From assembly GCA_021787735.1 (NCBI GenBank), contig JAJYLL010000021.1, forward strand, positions 1 through 52,657: a DNA stretch of 52,657 bases, given 5' to 3'. A program made the position numbers and the translations under genes. The DNA is from Acidobacteriota bacterium. GTDB lineage: Bacteria > Acidobacteriota > Terriglobia > UBA7540. The notes below the pieces were generated by a model. The model searched no databases, was not told where the DNA came from, and was given only the letters and a program-made list of their open reading frames with translations. Of this stretch, positions 41,482 to 51,700 are shown one piece after another. Within the stretch, counting starts at the first letter, position 1. Each line of letters opens with the position of its first letter.

Positions 41482-42881
41482 TGCGCTATCTTCCGAACTC
41501 CCCGCGCGACCGCGAGGAAATGCTCCGGACGCTCGGCCACAGTTCGATTGAAGAACTCTTTGCGCAAATTCCTGAACAGATCCGGTTCCCGGGCAGGCTG
41601 GACCTGCCCGGCCCGCTTTCCGAACAGGAAGTGCTGGAGTCCTTTAAGCAGGCCGCCGGCCAGAGCACGCGCGAATATGCCTCGCTGCTGGGCGCAGGCG
41701 CTTACTTGCACTTCCGGCCCGCGGCAGTCGATTCTCTGCTTTCGCGCGGTGAGTTTTTTACTGCCTATACGCCCTACCAGGCCGAACTCGCGCAGGGGAC
41801 GCTGCAGGCGATGTTCGAGTTCCAGACGCTGATCGCCCAGTTGACCGGAATGGAAGTTTCGAACGCGTCGCTTTATGATGGTTCAACCGCTACAACCGAG
41901 GCGGTCCTGATGTCGCTGCGGCTCACGCGCCGCAACCGCGTGGTGGTGGCCAAGACGCTCCACCCGGAGTACCGCGAGGTGATGGCCACTTACCTGCGCC
42001 AGATGGGGACCGAAATTGCCGACGTGTCCTACGGCGCTTCGGGACAACTCGATATCGCCGCACTGGAATCCGCGCTCAGCAAGGAAACCGCCGTCGTGGT
42101 GGTGCAATCGCCGAACTTCCTGGGTACCATCGAGCGCTTCGGTGTAATCGCCGAGCTTGTCCATCGCAGCGGCGCGCTGTTGGTGGTGACAGTGAATGAA
42201 CCGCTATCGCTCGCAGTGGTCAATCCTCCGGCGGATGCGGACATCATCTGCGGCGAAGCACAGTCTTTCGGCGTCCCGGTTGCTTTTGGGGGCCCCTACG
42301 TTGGATTTCTTGCCACGCGTGAAAAGTTCGTGCGGCAGATGCCGGGCCGGCTGGTGGGCCAGACCGTCGATACTGAAGGCCGCCGGGGATTCGTGCTGAC
42401 CCTCGCCACGCGCGAACAGCACATCCGACGCGAAAAGGCCACTTCAAACATCTGCACCAACCAGTCCTTGTGTGCGTTGGCCGCAACCATTTATCTCTGC
42501 CTGCTGGGCAAGCATGGACTGAAGGCCCTGGCTGAACACAACCTGACGATGGCGCATTATGCAGCCGATCAGCTCGCGGCCGTGCCCGGAACATCCATCC
42601 CGTTTGCATCGCCGTATTTCAACGAATTCGTTGTCAAAGCCCCCGGCAGGGCCGACGCCCTTCTCAGTGAGTTGCGGCAGGAGAGTATACTGGGCGGCGT
42701 GAATCTTGAGCGTTTTTATCCTGAATTGAAAGACCATCTGCTGGTTTGCGTAACCGAAACCGTCAACAAGGTCACCCTCGACCGGATGGTCGAGGTTTAC
42801 CGGGATTTTTCCGCTCAGAGACAAGTCAAGGCCGCGGCCCCATCGGGGGCGTCGCAAGCCGTGGGCCAGGAGAAAGCATGA
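41481..42881 (+). CDS. gcvPA: Glycine dehydrogenase (decarboxylating), subunit 1
   Basis: 466 residues, the N-terminal half of the two-subunit P-protein found in many bacteria and archaea. The start MRYLPNSPRDREEMLRTLG, FLGAGAYLHF-like SLLGAGAYLHFRP, MEVSNASLYDGSTATTEA and REQHIRREKATSNICTNQ are typical. Together with GcvPB it decarboxylates glycine by a PLP mechanism. Overlaps: 1 bp with gcvH, 4 bp (ATGA) with gcvPB. Confidence 0.96.
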   Translation: MRYLPNSPRDREEMLRTLGHSSIEELFAQIPEQIRFPGRLDLPGPLSEQEVLESFKQAAGQSTREYASLLGAGAYLHFRPAAVDSLLSRGEFFTAYTPYQAELAQGTLQAMFEFQTLIAQLTGMEVSNASLYDGSTATTEAVLMSLRLTRRNRVVVAKTLHPEYREVMATYLRQMGTEIADVSYGASGQLDIAALESALSKETAVVVVQSPNFLGTIERFGVIAELVHRSGALLVVTVNEPLSLAVVNPPADADIICGEAQSFGVPVAFGGPYVGFLATREKFVRQMPGRLVGQTVDTEGRRGFVLTLATREQHIRREKATSNICTNQSLCALAATIYLCLLGKHGLKALAEHNLTMAHYAADQLAAVPGTSIPFASPYFNEFVVKAPGRADALLSELRQESILGGVNLERFYPELKDHLLVCVTETVNKVTLDRMVEVYRDFSAQRQVKAAAPSGASQAVGQEKA

Positions 42882-44365
42882 AGGAGCATCCGCGCCATGC
42901 CAGGCCGCACATTACGCGGGACGAGAACCTGATCTTTGAACGAAGCTCGCCCGGCAAGTGCGGCGTCGATCTCCCCGCACCGGAAGTTCCTGCGGCTTCG
43001 GCGGCTGAACTTCTAGGCGAAGATCTGAGCCGGCAGGAGATACCGGGGTTTCCGGAGGTCTCAGAGCTGGAAGTCATCCGGCACTTCACCCGTCTTTCAA
43101 CATGGAACTACGGTGTGGATACGGGGCTTTATCCGCTTGGCTCCTGCACGATGAAATACAACCCCCGCATCAATGAGGTGGTGGCCGGCCTGGAAGGCTT
43201 GGCGACTGACCATCCATACGCGCCGGCAGAACTCACGCAGGGCTGCCTCAAGGTACTTTACGATACGACGCGCTGCATGGCCGAAATCACCGGCATGGAC
43301 GCAGTTTCGTTGCAGCCGTCGGCGGGCGCGCAAGGCGAGCTTTCCGGCATCCTGATGATCCATGCCTGCATGGCCGATCGCGGCAATCCCAGAAAGTACG
43401 TCCTGATTCCCGACTCGGCACACGGCACCAATCCCGCAAGTGTTACAACTTCCGGATACCAGGTGAAGAATCTGAAATCCGACGCGCACGGCTGCGTTGA
43501 TCTCGGCGAACTTGAGCTCGCCATGACGGAAGACGTTGCCGGGCTGATGCTGACCATTCCCAACACGCTGGGGATTTTTGAAGTCCACATCCGCGAAATC
43601 TGCGAACTGGTCCACCGAAAAGGCGGACTCGTTTACATGGACGGCGCCAACATGAACGCGCTGGTGGGCGTTGCGCGCCCTGCCGACTTTGGCGCGGACG
43701 TGATGCACCTGAACGTGCACAAAACGTTCTCCACTCCCCATGGCGGCGGCGGACCGGGCGCGGGGCCTGTTGCGGTCAGGAAGGTGCTGGAACCGTATCT
43801 TCCGTCACCGATGGTCGTCAAGTCGCCCGACGGGACCTACAGTCTGGATTACGATCGCCCCAAAAGCATCGGGCGCGTTCGTGCGTTCTACGGCAACTTC
43901 GGGGTGGTGGTGCGCACACTGGCATTTATTGCAGCCAACGGAGGCGAAGGCCTCCGGCAATCCACGCAGGACGCCGTGCTCAACGCCAATTACGTGATGC
44001 GCAAGCTGCAGGACCTCTACGAGCTTCCCTACAACGAGCCCTGCATGCACGAGTGCGTGCTCTCCGACCACCGCCAGGCCGCGCGCGGCGTTCATACCAT
44101 GGACATCGCAAAGCGGCTGATCGACTATGGATTCCACCCGTACACCACCGCGTTTCCTCTGATTGTGCCGGGCGCCGTGATGATCGAGCCCACGGAAAGC
44201 GCCAGCAAGGAAGAGCTGGACGAGTTTATTGAGGCCATGCGGGCCGTCGCGGAAGAGGTGGAAGAGAACCCGGAATTCGTCCTGAAGGCGCCGTACACGA
44301 CGCGGGTCAGCCGCCTGGACGAGGCCACCGCCGCCCGCAAGCCCATTCTTCGCTGGAAGGAATAA
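42878..44365 (+). CDS. gcvPB: Glycine dehydrogenase (decarboxylating), subunit 2
   Basis: 495 residues from the ATG at 42878. It carries the PLP-lysine in HLNVHKTFSTPHGGGGPGAG (Lys about 281), plus YPLGSCTMKYNPRINE and PDSAHGTNPASV. It is the catalytic half of the P-protein. It ends the operon; the L-protein (lpd) is absent, as is usual when a shared dihydrolipoamide dehydrogenase serves several complexes. It is convergent with the sulfur genes. Confidence 0.96.
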   Translation: MKEHPRHARPHITRDENLIFERSSPGKCGVDLPAPEVPAASAAELLGEDLSRQEIPGFPEVSELEVIRHFTRLSTWNYGVDTGLYPLGSCTMKYNPRINEVVAGLEGLATDHPYAPAELTQGCLKVLYDTTRCMAEITGMDAVSLQPSAGAQGELSGILMIHACMADRGNPRKYVLIPDSAHGTNPASVTTSGYQVKNLKSDAHGCVDLGELELAMTEDVAGLMLTIPNTLGIFEVHIREICELVHRKGGLVYMDGANMNALVGVARPADFGADVMHLNVHKTFSTPHGGGGPGAGPVAVRKVLEPYLPSPMVVKSPDGTYSLDYDRPKSIGRVRAFYGNFGVVVRTLAFIAANGGEGLRQSTQDAVLNANYVMRKLQDLYELPYNEPCMHECVLSDHRQAARGVHTMDIAKRLIDYGFHPYTTAFPLIVPGAVMIEPTESASKEELDEFIEAMRAVAEEVEENPEFVLKAPYTTRVSRLDEATAARKPILRWKE

Positions 44366-44385
44366 TCAGCACCCGCCGGCCGCAG

Positions 44386-44901
44386 TTAGATGAAAATCAC
44401 TTGCGACCCGGCAGCCTTGTCGAAAAAGTCCATCGCGGACAGCACGCCTTTCACCTGCGGCACCAGGTCCTCCCGCTTCAGCTTGAACATCTCCATCGCC
44501 ATCTGGCAGGCATACATCTCCGTGCCGCTCGCCTCCAGTATGTCCAGCAGTTCGCCGATCGAGGGCAGGTCCAGCTTCTCGATTTCCTTCTTCATCATAC
44601 GGGTGGCCATAAATTCCATTCCCGGCAAACCCCCGAGGAATGTCGGGATCTTCATGGAAGGATTGCCCACGGTGGCAACGTGGAGGTCGTTCAGTTTGCT
44701 CTTCGTGATGATGTCCATCCCCCAGAAAGTAAAGAACAGGTTCACATCAATTCCGCTCATTCGTGCCGCGTTGGCCAGAATCAGCGCGGGATAGGCCATG
44801 TCCAAGCTTCCCTTCGAGCAGATGATGGACACCTTCTTTATCGGTTCCGGCGCAGTGTTGGTTTCAGGTACAACCGCTTCAGCGATCTCTGTGTTGCTCA
44901 T
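44386..44901 (-). CDS. DsrE2-like (DsrE/F/H superfamily) sulfur-relay protein
   Basis: 171 residues from the ATG at 44901, with AGGAG upstream. A flexible N-terminus is followed by KKVSIICSKGSLDMAYPALI, a helix with NLFFTFWGMDIITK, and MYACQMAMEMF near the C-terminus. This pattern is of the peroxiredoxin-like DsrE2 group, whose Cys residues carry sulfane sulfur between oxidising enzymes and acceptors. One Cys lies at the first strand and one in YACQM. It is last in the SQR-TusE-DsrE2 operon, 17 bp after the TusE-like gene. Confidence 0.85.
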   Translation of the reverse strand: MSNTEIAEAVVPETNTAPEPIKKVSIICSKGSLDMAYPALILANAARMSGIDVNLFFTFWGMDIITKSKLNDLHVATVGNPSMKIPTFLGGLPGMEFMATRMMKKEIEKLDLPSIGELLDILEASGTEMYACQMAMEMFKLKREDLVPQVKGVLSAMDFFDKAAGSQVIFI

Positions 44902-44918
44902 GGCTTTTCTCCTTTTCG

Positions 44919-45236
44919 CTAGACGCAACTGGTCGGTTTGGGGAGTCCGGAAATACGCGCCGCCAGCTTGCCCGGCCCCTTCGGAAACAGCTTGTACAGT
45001 TCCTTCATATCTACACCTGAAAGCTTCGCGATCCGGCGAAGGCCTGGTGCCTGGCCTTCTCTTGCCGCATCTTCACGGCAGAAAGCGATCACCTTCCAGT
45101 GTTTTTCGGTCAGCGGCGCCAAGCCTGTTTCCTCTGCAATGGCTTCGGCCATCGCAGGCGTCCAGCTTGCTTGATCCAGCAGAAAGCCCTCATCGTTGAC
45201 TTCAACGGATTGCCCTCCATAGGAACGGATACTCAT
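44919..45236 (-). CDS. TusE/DsrC-like sulfur-relay protein, single C-terminal Cys
   Basis: 105 residues, the usual length. TEKHWKVIAFCREDAAREG and the C-terminal GLPKPTSCV identify the DsrC/TusE/DsvC family. The penultimate Cys is present, but 11 residues before it, where DsrC has its second Cys, there is Ala (AARISGLPK). That is the TusE or 'RspA-like' state, in which the protein carries sulfur as a persulfide without forming the DsrC-type trisulfide bridge. It lies 40 bp after sqr and presumably receives sulfur with DsrE2. Confidence 0.88.
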   Translation of the reverse strand: MSIRSYGGQSVEVNDEGFLLDQASWTPAMAEAIAEETGLAPLTEKHWKVIAFCREDAAREGQAPGLRRIAKLSGVDMKELYKLFPKGPGKLAARISGLPKPTSCV

Positions 45237-45276
45237 CGTTACCCCCTTCTTGGCCAGGCGGCAAGGCCCCTTTGCG

Positions 45277-46536
45277 TTATACTGCCGCCTTCATCATCTC
45301 TTCTTCTGTGACCACCTGTTTGCCTGCCATGGACATCTGGTCCGAAATTGGAAGCTGCCGGGCTGGCATCAGAAAGTTCCAGTACAGCCATCGGAAGGCA
45401 AGCTTTCCCAAGTGGTTGACCCGGCTTTCGCCAAGCAGCGTGAAAGGCCCAAATCCCGGTACCGGGAACTTGCCCGGCAGCGGTTGCACGTCGTAGTTGA
45501 AGTCGATGAGCAGCGCCTTCCCGAACCCGGTTTCGATGAAGCAATTGGCATGCCCGTCAAAATCCATCAGCAGGCTCTGGCCGCGGATGGCACGCATGAT
45601 GTTCCGGGTGAGAACGCCGCTCTGGAAGTGCGCTACCGAGCCCGCCTTCGAACTTGGCAGGTCCGTCGCATCCCCCAGAGCGAAGATGTGGTCCTGTCCC
45701 TTGACCCGCAGGGTGTGCTTGTCCGTGGGAATAAAGTTCATGTCATTCCCCAGTCCCGACGCCCCGATAAACTCCGCGCCCTTGTGCACAGGGATGCTCA
45801 CCAGCAGGTCATACTGTACGTGGCGCTCGTCGTAAGAAACCAGCTTCTGGCCGTCCGGGTCCACTTCCGCCAGCCCGAACTCCGTCTCCAGATGGATGCC
45901 CTTCTGTTTTAACATGTGGCTCAGCCGCACGTTGCATACGGGCTTGGTGAACGCGCCGTCAAGCGGCGTCACATATATCAATTCCACACGGTCGCGAATC
46001 CCCCGTTTCCGGAAGAAGGCGTCGGCTAGGAAGAGCCACTCCATCGGGGCCACCGGGCACTTGATCGGCATCTCGGCGACGTTCAGGACAATGCGGCCAC
46101 CACGGAACTCCGTAAGCGCCTCGCGCAACTTCAGAGCCCCTTCCAGTGTGTAGAAGTCGTGAATGCTGCGTCGCCACTCGCTCCCCATCAGGCCGGGCGT
46201 CTCCTCTGGCCGGACGTGCGAGCCACTGGCGATCACAAGCAGGTCATAGGATACTGATTCAGCACCTTCCAGCATCACCTTGCGTTTGTCGGGATCCACA
46301 AGTTGCACGGGCCGCTGAATCCACTGCACACCACGTCCCAGCGTCCGGCCCCTCCGGCGGCGGATCTTCGCTTCGTCGCGGGCGCCAAACGGCAGGAAAA
46401 GCAGTCCTGGCTGGTAAAGATGCTCAGGCGCCGGATCGATGACCGTCAAAATCCAATCGGCCGACAGCTCCCGCCTCAAATGGTTGGCCACCATGGTGCC
46501 GGCAGCCCCCGCTCCAATGATTGATAGGTTTTTCAT
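45277..46536 (-). CDS. Sulfide:quinone oxidoreductase-like flavoprotein
   Basis: 419 residues of the two-dinucleotide-binding (tDBDF) fold. FAD motif IIGAGAAGTMVANHLRR (6-22), YQPGLLFLPFG, and a second FAD motif, HIFALGDATDLPSSKAG. Cys160 (PIKCPVAPMEW) and Cys332 (HANCFIETGFGKA) match the pair that forms the polysulfide bridge in SQR; the position-128 Cys is absent, so a non-type-I member is likely. The enzyme would oxidise sulfide or sulfane sulfur and reduce quinone at the membrane. It is preceded by a sigma-54 promoter and by the gene of a sigma-54 activator. Confidence 0.85.
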   Translation of the reverse strand: MKNLSIIGAGAAGTMVANHLRRELSADWILTVIDPAPEHLYQPGLLFLPFGARDEAKIRRRRGRTLGRGVQWIQRPVQLVDPDKRKVMLEGAESVSYDLLVIASGSHVRPEETPGLMGSEWRRSIHDFYTLEGALKLREALTEFRGGRIVLNVAEMPIKCPVAPMEWLFLADAFFRKRGIRDRVELIYVTPLDGAFTKPVCNVRLSHMLKQKGIHLETEFGLAEVDPDGQKLVSYDERHVQYDLLVSIPVHKGAEFIGASGLGNDMNFIPTDKHTLRVKGQDHIFALGDATDLPSSKAGSVAHFQSGVLTRNIMRAIRGQSLLMDFDGHANCFIETGFGKALLIDFNYDVQPLPGKFPVPGFGPFTLLGESRVNHLGKLAFRWLYWNFLMPARQLPISDQMSMAGKQVVTEEEMMKAAV

Positions 46537-46562
46537 CTCTGATCCTCCGAAACCTTGTTAAT

Positions 46563-46578
46563 AGCAAGTGGCATGCCA
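46563..46578 (-). promoter_or_regulatory. Sigma-54 (-24/-12) promoter of the SQR operon
   Basis: On the minus strand TGGCATG-CCAC-TTGCT matches TGGCACG-N4-TTGCW with a single substitution and the exact spacing of 10 bp between GG and GC. The transcription start would be about 12 bp downstream, leaving a short leader with the GGAGG SD before the ATG at 46536. Confidence 0.7.
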
Positions 46579-46613
46579 GCTTATTTGATCCTTTAAATTC
46601 AATAACTTGTAGC

Positions 46614-46674
46614 CGTATTGAAAGGGAATACGAGGTAGGAAGAAACATAATATTGCAACATTTCGTGCCAAATG
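46614..46674. promoter_or_regulatory. Two inverted repeats, possible upstream activator sites
   Basis: CGTATT-N7-AATACG (46614-46632) and CATTT-N6-AAATG (46659-46674) lie about 35-110 bp upstream of the -24/-12 promoter, the usual place for enhancer-binding protein sites. The second arm also contains a sigma-54-like TGGCACG...TTGCA, but the spacing is one base too long. Confidence 0.45.
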
Positions 46675-46708
46675 AAACACTCTGTTTAAGGGAAGCCTGG
46701 AGGGCCGT

Positions 46709-48214
46709 TCAGGCCAGCTTGTGTTCACGCATCAGCCGCCACAATGTCGTACGGCTGATGCCCAGCGCGTGGGCGGTAGCGTCGCGCCGCCAGTGATGAG
46801 TATCGAGCTCTGCCCGAAGATGGGCGGCGTCAAGATTGCGGGCTGCGGGGGGCGCTGCGTTTGCCACAGGTTCGCCGATCCCGGGGGCGGGCTTCGGCGA
46901 GGGCAGGTGAACCATAGCCCCTTCGAGGATTCCGGCGGGCAAGTCCTCGGGCAGGATCGTCTCTGATTTGGAAACGGCGACTGCATACTCGATGGCGTTG
47001 GCCAGCTCGCGCACATTGCCTGGCCAGGAGTGATCCAGAAAAACGCGCATGGCCTGGGGGGAGAGTCTCTTGAACAGGCCATGTTGCTGGCTGAAGCGCG
47101 CTAACAAGTGATTGGCCAAGGGTTGGATGTCCTCCGGGCGGCTGCGCAAAGGCGGGATTTTGAGCGGCACAACCCGCAGCCGATAATAGAGGTCTTCACG
47201 GAACCGGCCCTCCGTCATCGCCTGGCGCAAATCCTGATTGGTGGCGGCGATGATGCGCGCGTTGGTAGTGCGGGATTGGTTCTCGCCAACACGCGCGAAG
47301 GTGTGCTCCTGAAGAACACGGAGCAGTTTCACCTGCAGGTGGGGCGCGATATCTGCAATCTCGTCAAGGAAGAGGGTCCCATCCGAGGCCACCTCAAAGC
47401 GCCCGAGGCGGTCCCGCACCGCTCCGGTGAAGGCGCCGCGAACGTGTCCGAACAGTTCGCTGTCAAGCAATTCCGCGGGCAAAGCTCCGCAATTCACCGC
47501 GACAAAAGCAGCATGCCGGCGCGGAGAGTGCTCGTGAATCGCGCGTGCTATCACTTCCTTTCCGGTTCCGGTCTCGCCGGTGATCAGGATGGTAGCCTCG
47601 CTTTGCTCAAGATTCTCGATCAGCCTGAAAATCTGGAGCACCGCCGGGGAGCTGGCGACAACCCCCGAGAAAAAGGTCGGCCCTCCGCCGCCGGAGGGTT
47701 CCTCTTCGGCAGGCCGCATCATGATCAGGTGCGCAATCCGCGGATCGCAGATATCGGGAGGACCGTGCTTGAGCGGCGCCACGGTGATCGACACCAGGCG
47801 TGGCCCGGCGCCTTCAAACTGCAGGGTCGCCCGCCACCCCTCGCGGCGGTCGCCGGCCTGCAGTGCCCGCCGTAACGGCCCGTTCCGGCCAAAAAGATCT
47901 TCTCCCAGCAGTTCCTCGACAGGCCGGCCGCGCACTCTAAGCGCAGTGCCCGGGCCCAGCAACTTCTCCAACATGATAGAGGCGTGGAGAACTCGGAAGT
48001 GCGGATCCAGACAGACAAAGGCCCGCCCCACCGACGCCAGCGCGCGGCTCACGCCAATCAATGCCGCCCGGGACAGCGGATCAAGTGATGCGTCGGCCTC
48101 GTAGAGGCCAGCAGCCGCATCGTCCAGCAGGGGCACGCGGGCACTACCGCCGTTCTCGACTTGTCCATCCCCGATTACGTTGCCGGCGGGGTGCGATTTT
48201 TCGCTCTGGCTCAT
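46709..48214 (-). CDS. Sigma-54-dependent transcriptional activator (PAS-AAA-Fis)
   Basis: 501 residues. The N-terminal sensor (about 40-180) looks PAS-like ([21 protein letters not shown]). The AAA+ domain has GETGTGKEV (about 210), the sigma-54 contact GAFTGA (about 260), the DEIADI Walker B and the R-finger region. A Fis-type HTH (about 465-500, [20 protein letters not shown]) ends it. No response-regulator receiver domain, so the signal is sensed by the N-domain. It lies directly upstream of the SQR operon on the same strand, and the sigma-54 promoter there makes that operon its likely target. Confidence 0.92.
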   Translation of the reverse strand: MSQSEKSHPAGNVIGDGQVENGGSARVPLLDDAAAGLYEADASLDPLSRAALIGVSRALASVGRAFVCLDPHFRVLHASIMLEKLLGPGTALRVRGRPVEELLGEDLFGRNGPLRRALQAGDRREGWRATLQFEGAGPRLVSITVAPLKHGPPDICDPRIAHLIMMRPAEEEPSGGGGPTFFSGVVASSPAVLQIFRLIENLEQSEATILITGETGTGKEVIARAIHEHSPRRHAAFVAVNCGALPAELLDSELFGHVRGAFTGAVRDRLGRFEVASDGTLFLDEIADIAPHLQVKLLRVLQEHTFARVGENQSRTTNARIIAATNQDLRQAMTEGRFREDLYYRLRVVPLKIPPLRSRPEDIQPLANHLLARFSQQHGLFKRLSPQAMRVFLDHSWPGNVRELANAIEYAVAVSKSETILPEDLPAGILEGAMVHLPSPKPAPGIGEPVANAAPPAARNLDAAHLRAELDTHHWRRDATAHALGISRTTLWRLMREHKLA

Positions 48215-48476
48215 TTCTGTCCTCGTTGAAATTATTATATGACCTAACCGTTTCCGGATTGAACGCGAATTCGTAAGCCGCAGATAGTTCCGGATTTTGA
48301 CAGCTTTCTAACGAACCAAGCTTACCCCACTTTCGGGGATCGCCTCCGCGAAAGGATTGTTGGCTCCCTGATCGAGGCGGAAAACCTGCCCGTACGGCGT
48401 GCTCCGCGCAAGCTCCTGTTTACCTGCATTATGGGTTGATCCTTAAACCACAATATCTAGCATCCTGCAAAAAATT

Positions 48477-48494
48477 AACCCACGATATTGGGTT
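48477..48494. repeat. Inverted repeat AACCCA-N6-TGGGTT in the gap before smc
   Basis: The arms are at 48477-48482 and 48489-48494, flanked by T-runs on both strands. A bidirectional terminator is unlikely between divergent genes, so an operator or leader hairpin is as plausible. The rest of the 546-bp gap (48215-48760) shows short dyads (CCCC-acttt-CGGGG near 48334) but no gene. Confidence 0.3.
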
Positions 48495-48760
48495 TTTCGC
48501 TTTACAGCACCCTGGAATCGTGGTAGTTTGAGCGAAGTGCTTGGGGTAGCTCGCAACTACCTATTGCTGCGCGCCAGAGGCATGACGGGTAAGGCGAGCG
48601 CGTTGAAGGTAAGACGGCAACAACGCCGGGGAAATTCGCCGGGAACTCGGTTGTGTGCGTGGTGCCCTTCCCTTGAGGTTTCACGGTTGGACGTTTGCTT
48701 GAGGTGTCTCTACAGGGCGTTCGCTGAAGGGCTTCAGTTGTTTGAACGGAGGCAATCATC

Positions 48761-51700
48761 TTGCTGAAACTAAAAAGATTAGATCTGCTCGGCTTCAAGT
48801 CGTTCGCCGACCGAACGCGCTTGGAATTCCAGGATGGAACGGCGAGCATCGTAGGGCCGAACGGTTGCGGGAAGTCCAATCTGTCCGACGCCATGAATTG
48901 GGTCCTGGGCGAGCAAAGCGCGCGCCTGCTCCGTGGTGAGCGCATGACGGACGTGATTTTCAACGGTACCGGTACCCGCCCGCCAACCGGAATGGCTGAA
49001 GTCAGCCTGACGCTGGTAGATCCAGACTACGACGGCAGTGAAGAAATTGCTGAAGGGCCTGAGCCGGTCGAGGCCGGTATAGAGGCCGCAGATGCCGGGG
49101 ATTCGGCAGAAGGCGTTGCCGCTGAAACGGAGCATGCCTCAGCCGTCCGGCGCGCTGTCTACAAGGACTACTTGAAGGACGGTTCCGGCCAGATTACCGT
49201 TACGCGTCGTCTGTTCCGTTCCGGCGAAAGCGAATATCTGATCAACGGTCGCGCCTGCCGCCTGCGCGATATTCAGGATCTCTTCATGGGTACAGGGCTG
49301 GGCCCGGAATCCTACGCCATCATCGAGCAGGGGCGCATTGGCCAGATCCTAAGTTCCAGGCCGGCGGACCGCCGTCTGATCCTGGAGGAAGCCGCGGGCA
49401 TCTCCAAGTTCAAAGCCCGCAAGCGCGCGGCTGAGTTGAAGCTGGAATCTTCGCGCGGGAACCTCTCGCGGATCACAGACATCCTGGAAGAAGTCATCAA
49501 GCAGGTGAATTCGCTGAAGCGCCAGGCCTCAAAGGCGCGGCGATATCGTGAACTGCAAACGGAATTGACAGGCCGGCAGAAGGTCACGCTGGGCTCGCGC
49601 CTGAGCATTCTGGAATCGCAATGCCAGGTGCTGCGCATCGAAAGCGGAATGCTGCAGCATCTTTGCGCCGAAGAAAACCGGGGGCTGGAACTGCTGACCA
49701 ACGAGCAGCGGACCAACACGGCGCGCTGCGAAGAACTTGAAGGCAAACTGATTTCCATCCGCGAAACGCTTTCGCAAAACGAACTGGAACGGCAAAGGCT
49801 GCAATCGCGGCTGGAGCAGATCGGGCAGCAGATTTCCGCGCTCGAATCGCGAAGCTCCGAAGCTGGGCAGGAGAGCACGCAGATTCGCGCTCGCATAGAA
49901 CTGCTGGAGCAGGAAGCCGCCCAGCGTGCACAGGAACACGAGACTCTGCTGCAGGAACAATCAGCCGCCGGGCAGGAGGGCGCGCAACTGCAGGAAAAGC
50001 AGGAAGAACTCGGTCGCCGCATCCGCGAGGCTGAGCGCGCCGTTGAGCAGTCGCGCCAAGCGCTCATGGCCTGCATCGGCCGGGCGTCCAACCTGCGCAA
50101 CCAGCTTGTCCAGGCTGAGGAAATGAGCCTGGCGCTGGATCGGCAGGAAGCAAGGCTCAATGAAGAACGCTCCGGCGTTGAAGCCGAACGTCATCAGCGC
50201 GCCGCGGAACTCGAAACGCTGGCGCAGGAGCATGAGCGCTTCCAGACCGAGTTGGCGCACCTGGCTGAATCGACATCCCAGACGGCCGCCGCGCTGGACG
50301 AGTCGCAGAAGGCGGAATCGACTGAAAGGCGCGATCTCGAAAGCCTGCGCCGCGAGTTTTCCGGCATGCAGGCGCGCAAGCAGACGCTGGAAGAATCTCT
50401 GGCGCGGCATGCATATTCCACCGACAGCGTTCGCAAACTTTTGAACGGAGAGTTCCCTTCCAACGGCCATCATTTCCGGCCGCTCGGCGTGCTGGCGGAT
50501 TTTCTGGAAGTCTCTCCCGGATACGAAGAGATTGTTGAGGAATTTCTGAAGCCGGAACTCGATTGCGTGGTGGTTGAACAGCACGCGGAAGCCCGCAGCG
50601 GCATTGAAATCCTTAAAGCGGAAGGCACGGGCCGCTCAACGTTCTTCGTCACACGCGGCGATGCCGCAGGGCACATCGGCAGCAACGGACAACACCAGAT
50701 CAGCCAGGAAGCCGGCGTGGTAGCTTCGCTGCGGGATATGGTCCGCCTAGAGCCCCGCCTGGGGCTGAACGGCGATCCCCCGCTGCCGTCGCTCAGCAAG
50801 GCTTACCTGGTGGAAGACACCGCGGCAGCCGAGCGGCTGGCTTTGAGTTATCCCGAGTGCCACTTTGTCACTCGCTCCGGCGAGCACTATCATCACCGGC
50901 TTGTCTCCGGCGGGCGCGGATCGAGCGCAGGACCGCTGGCCCTGCGGCGCGACTTCCGCGACCTGGAACGGCGCACCGCCGAGGTCGAATTGAACATTCA
51001 GGCTCGGGAGGCCCGGCTGTCCGCCCTGGAAGAACAGGTGCAAACGCTGCGAGAGAACCTGAGCAAACTGACTACGGCACGGCAGGAATCCGAGAAGAAT
51101 TCCGTGGTCGGGTCGGAGCGCCTGCGGCAGGCTCAGCAGGTGCTTGCACGCGCGCTTGAACGGTTGCGTGTTTTCGGAGAGGAGAGCCAGCGACTTGAAG
51201 CTGAACGTCAGTCGCTGCAGTCAAAACAGGTGGCGATACGCGCTCAGCTTGAAGCCGAGGAAGCAGAGAAAGTGCGGCTTGAAGCTGAAATCGCCACCAA
51301 CTCCGAGCAGGTGGGCGTGGAACGGCAGGCGTTTGACCAGGGCGCGCAAACCCTGGCCCAGGCGCAGGCACGCTTCAGCACCCTGCAGGAACGCACCCGG
51401 GCGCTCGGTGCAGAACGTTCGCGTCTGGCCGCCCAGGCGCGCGAAATGAGCGACCGCGTTGAACATCTTGCGCGCCAGGTAAGCGGCTGGGAAGAAAACC
51501 AGCAGCAGCTTGCCGCCGAAGCGGAAGCCACTCGCGCACGCGACGCCGAACTTGAAGCCACGCATGCCCGGCTGAAGCAGGGGTTGCAAGGCATTGGCGA
51601 GGAATTGCAGACTGTTCGCACGCGGCGGGACCAGCTCCGGCCGCAGGTTGAGCAGGCCCGCGCCCGCTACGAAGCGGCGAGAGAGAAACGCTCTGAAGTG

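Noticed and set aside
46650..46672. Sigma-54 promoter TGGCACG...TTGCA
   Set aside because: There are 11 instead of 10 bases between GG and GC, whereas a site nearer to the gene has the exact spacing.
48477..48494. Terminator between the activator gene and smc
   Set aside because: The genes are divergent, so no transcript ends there; kept only as an inverted repeat.
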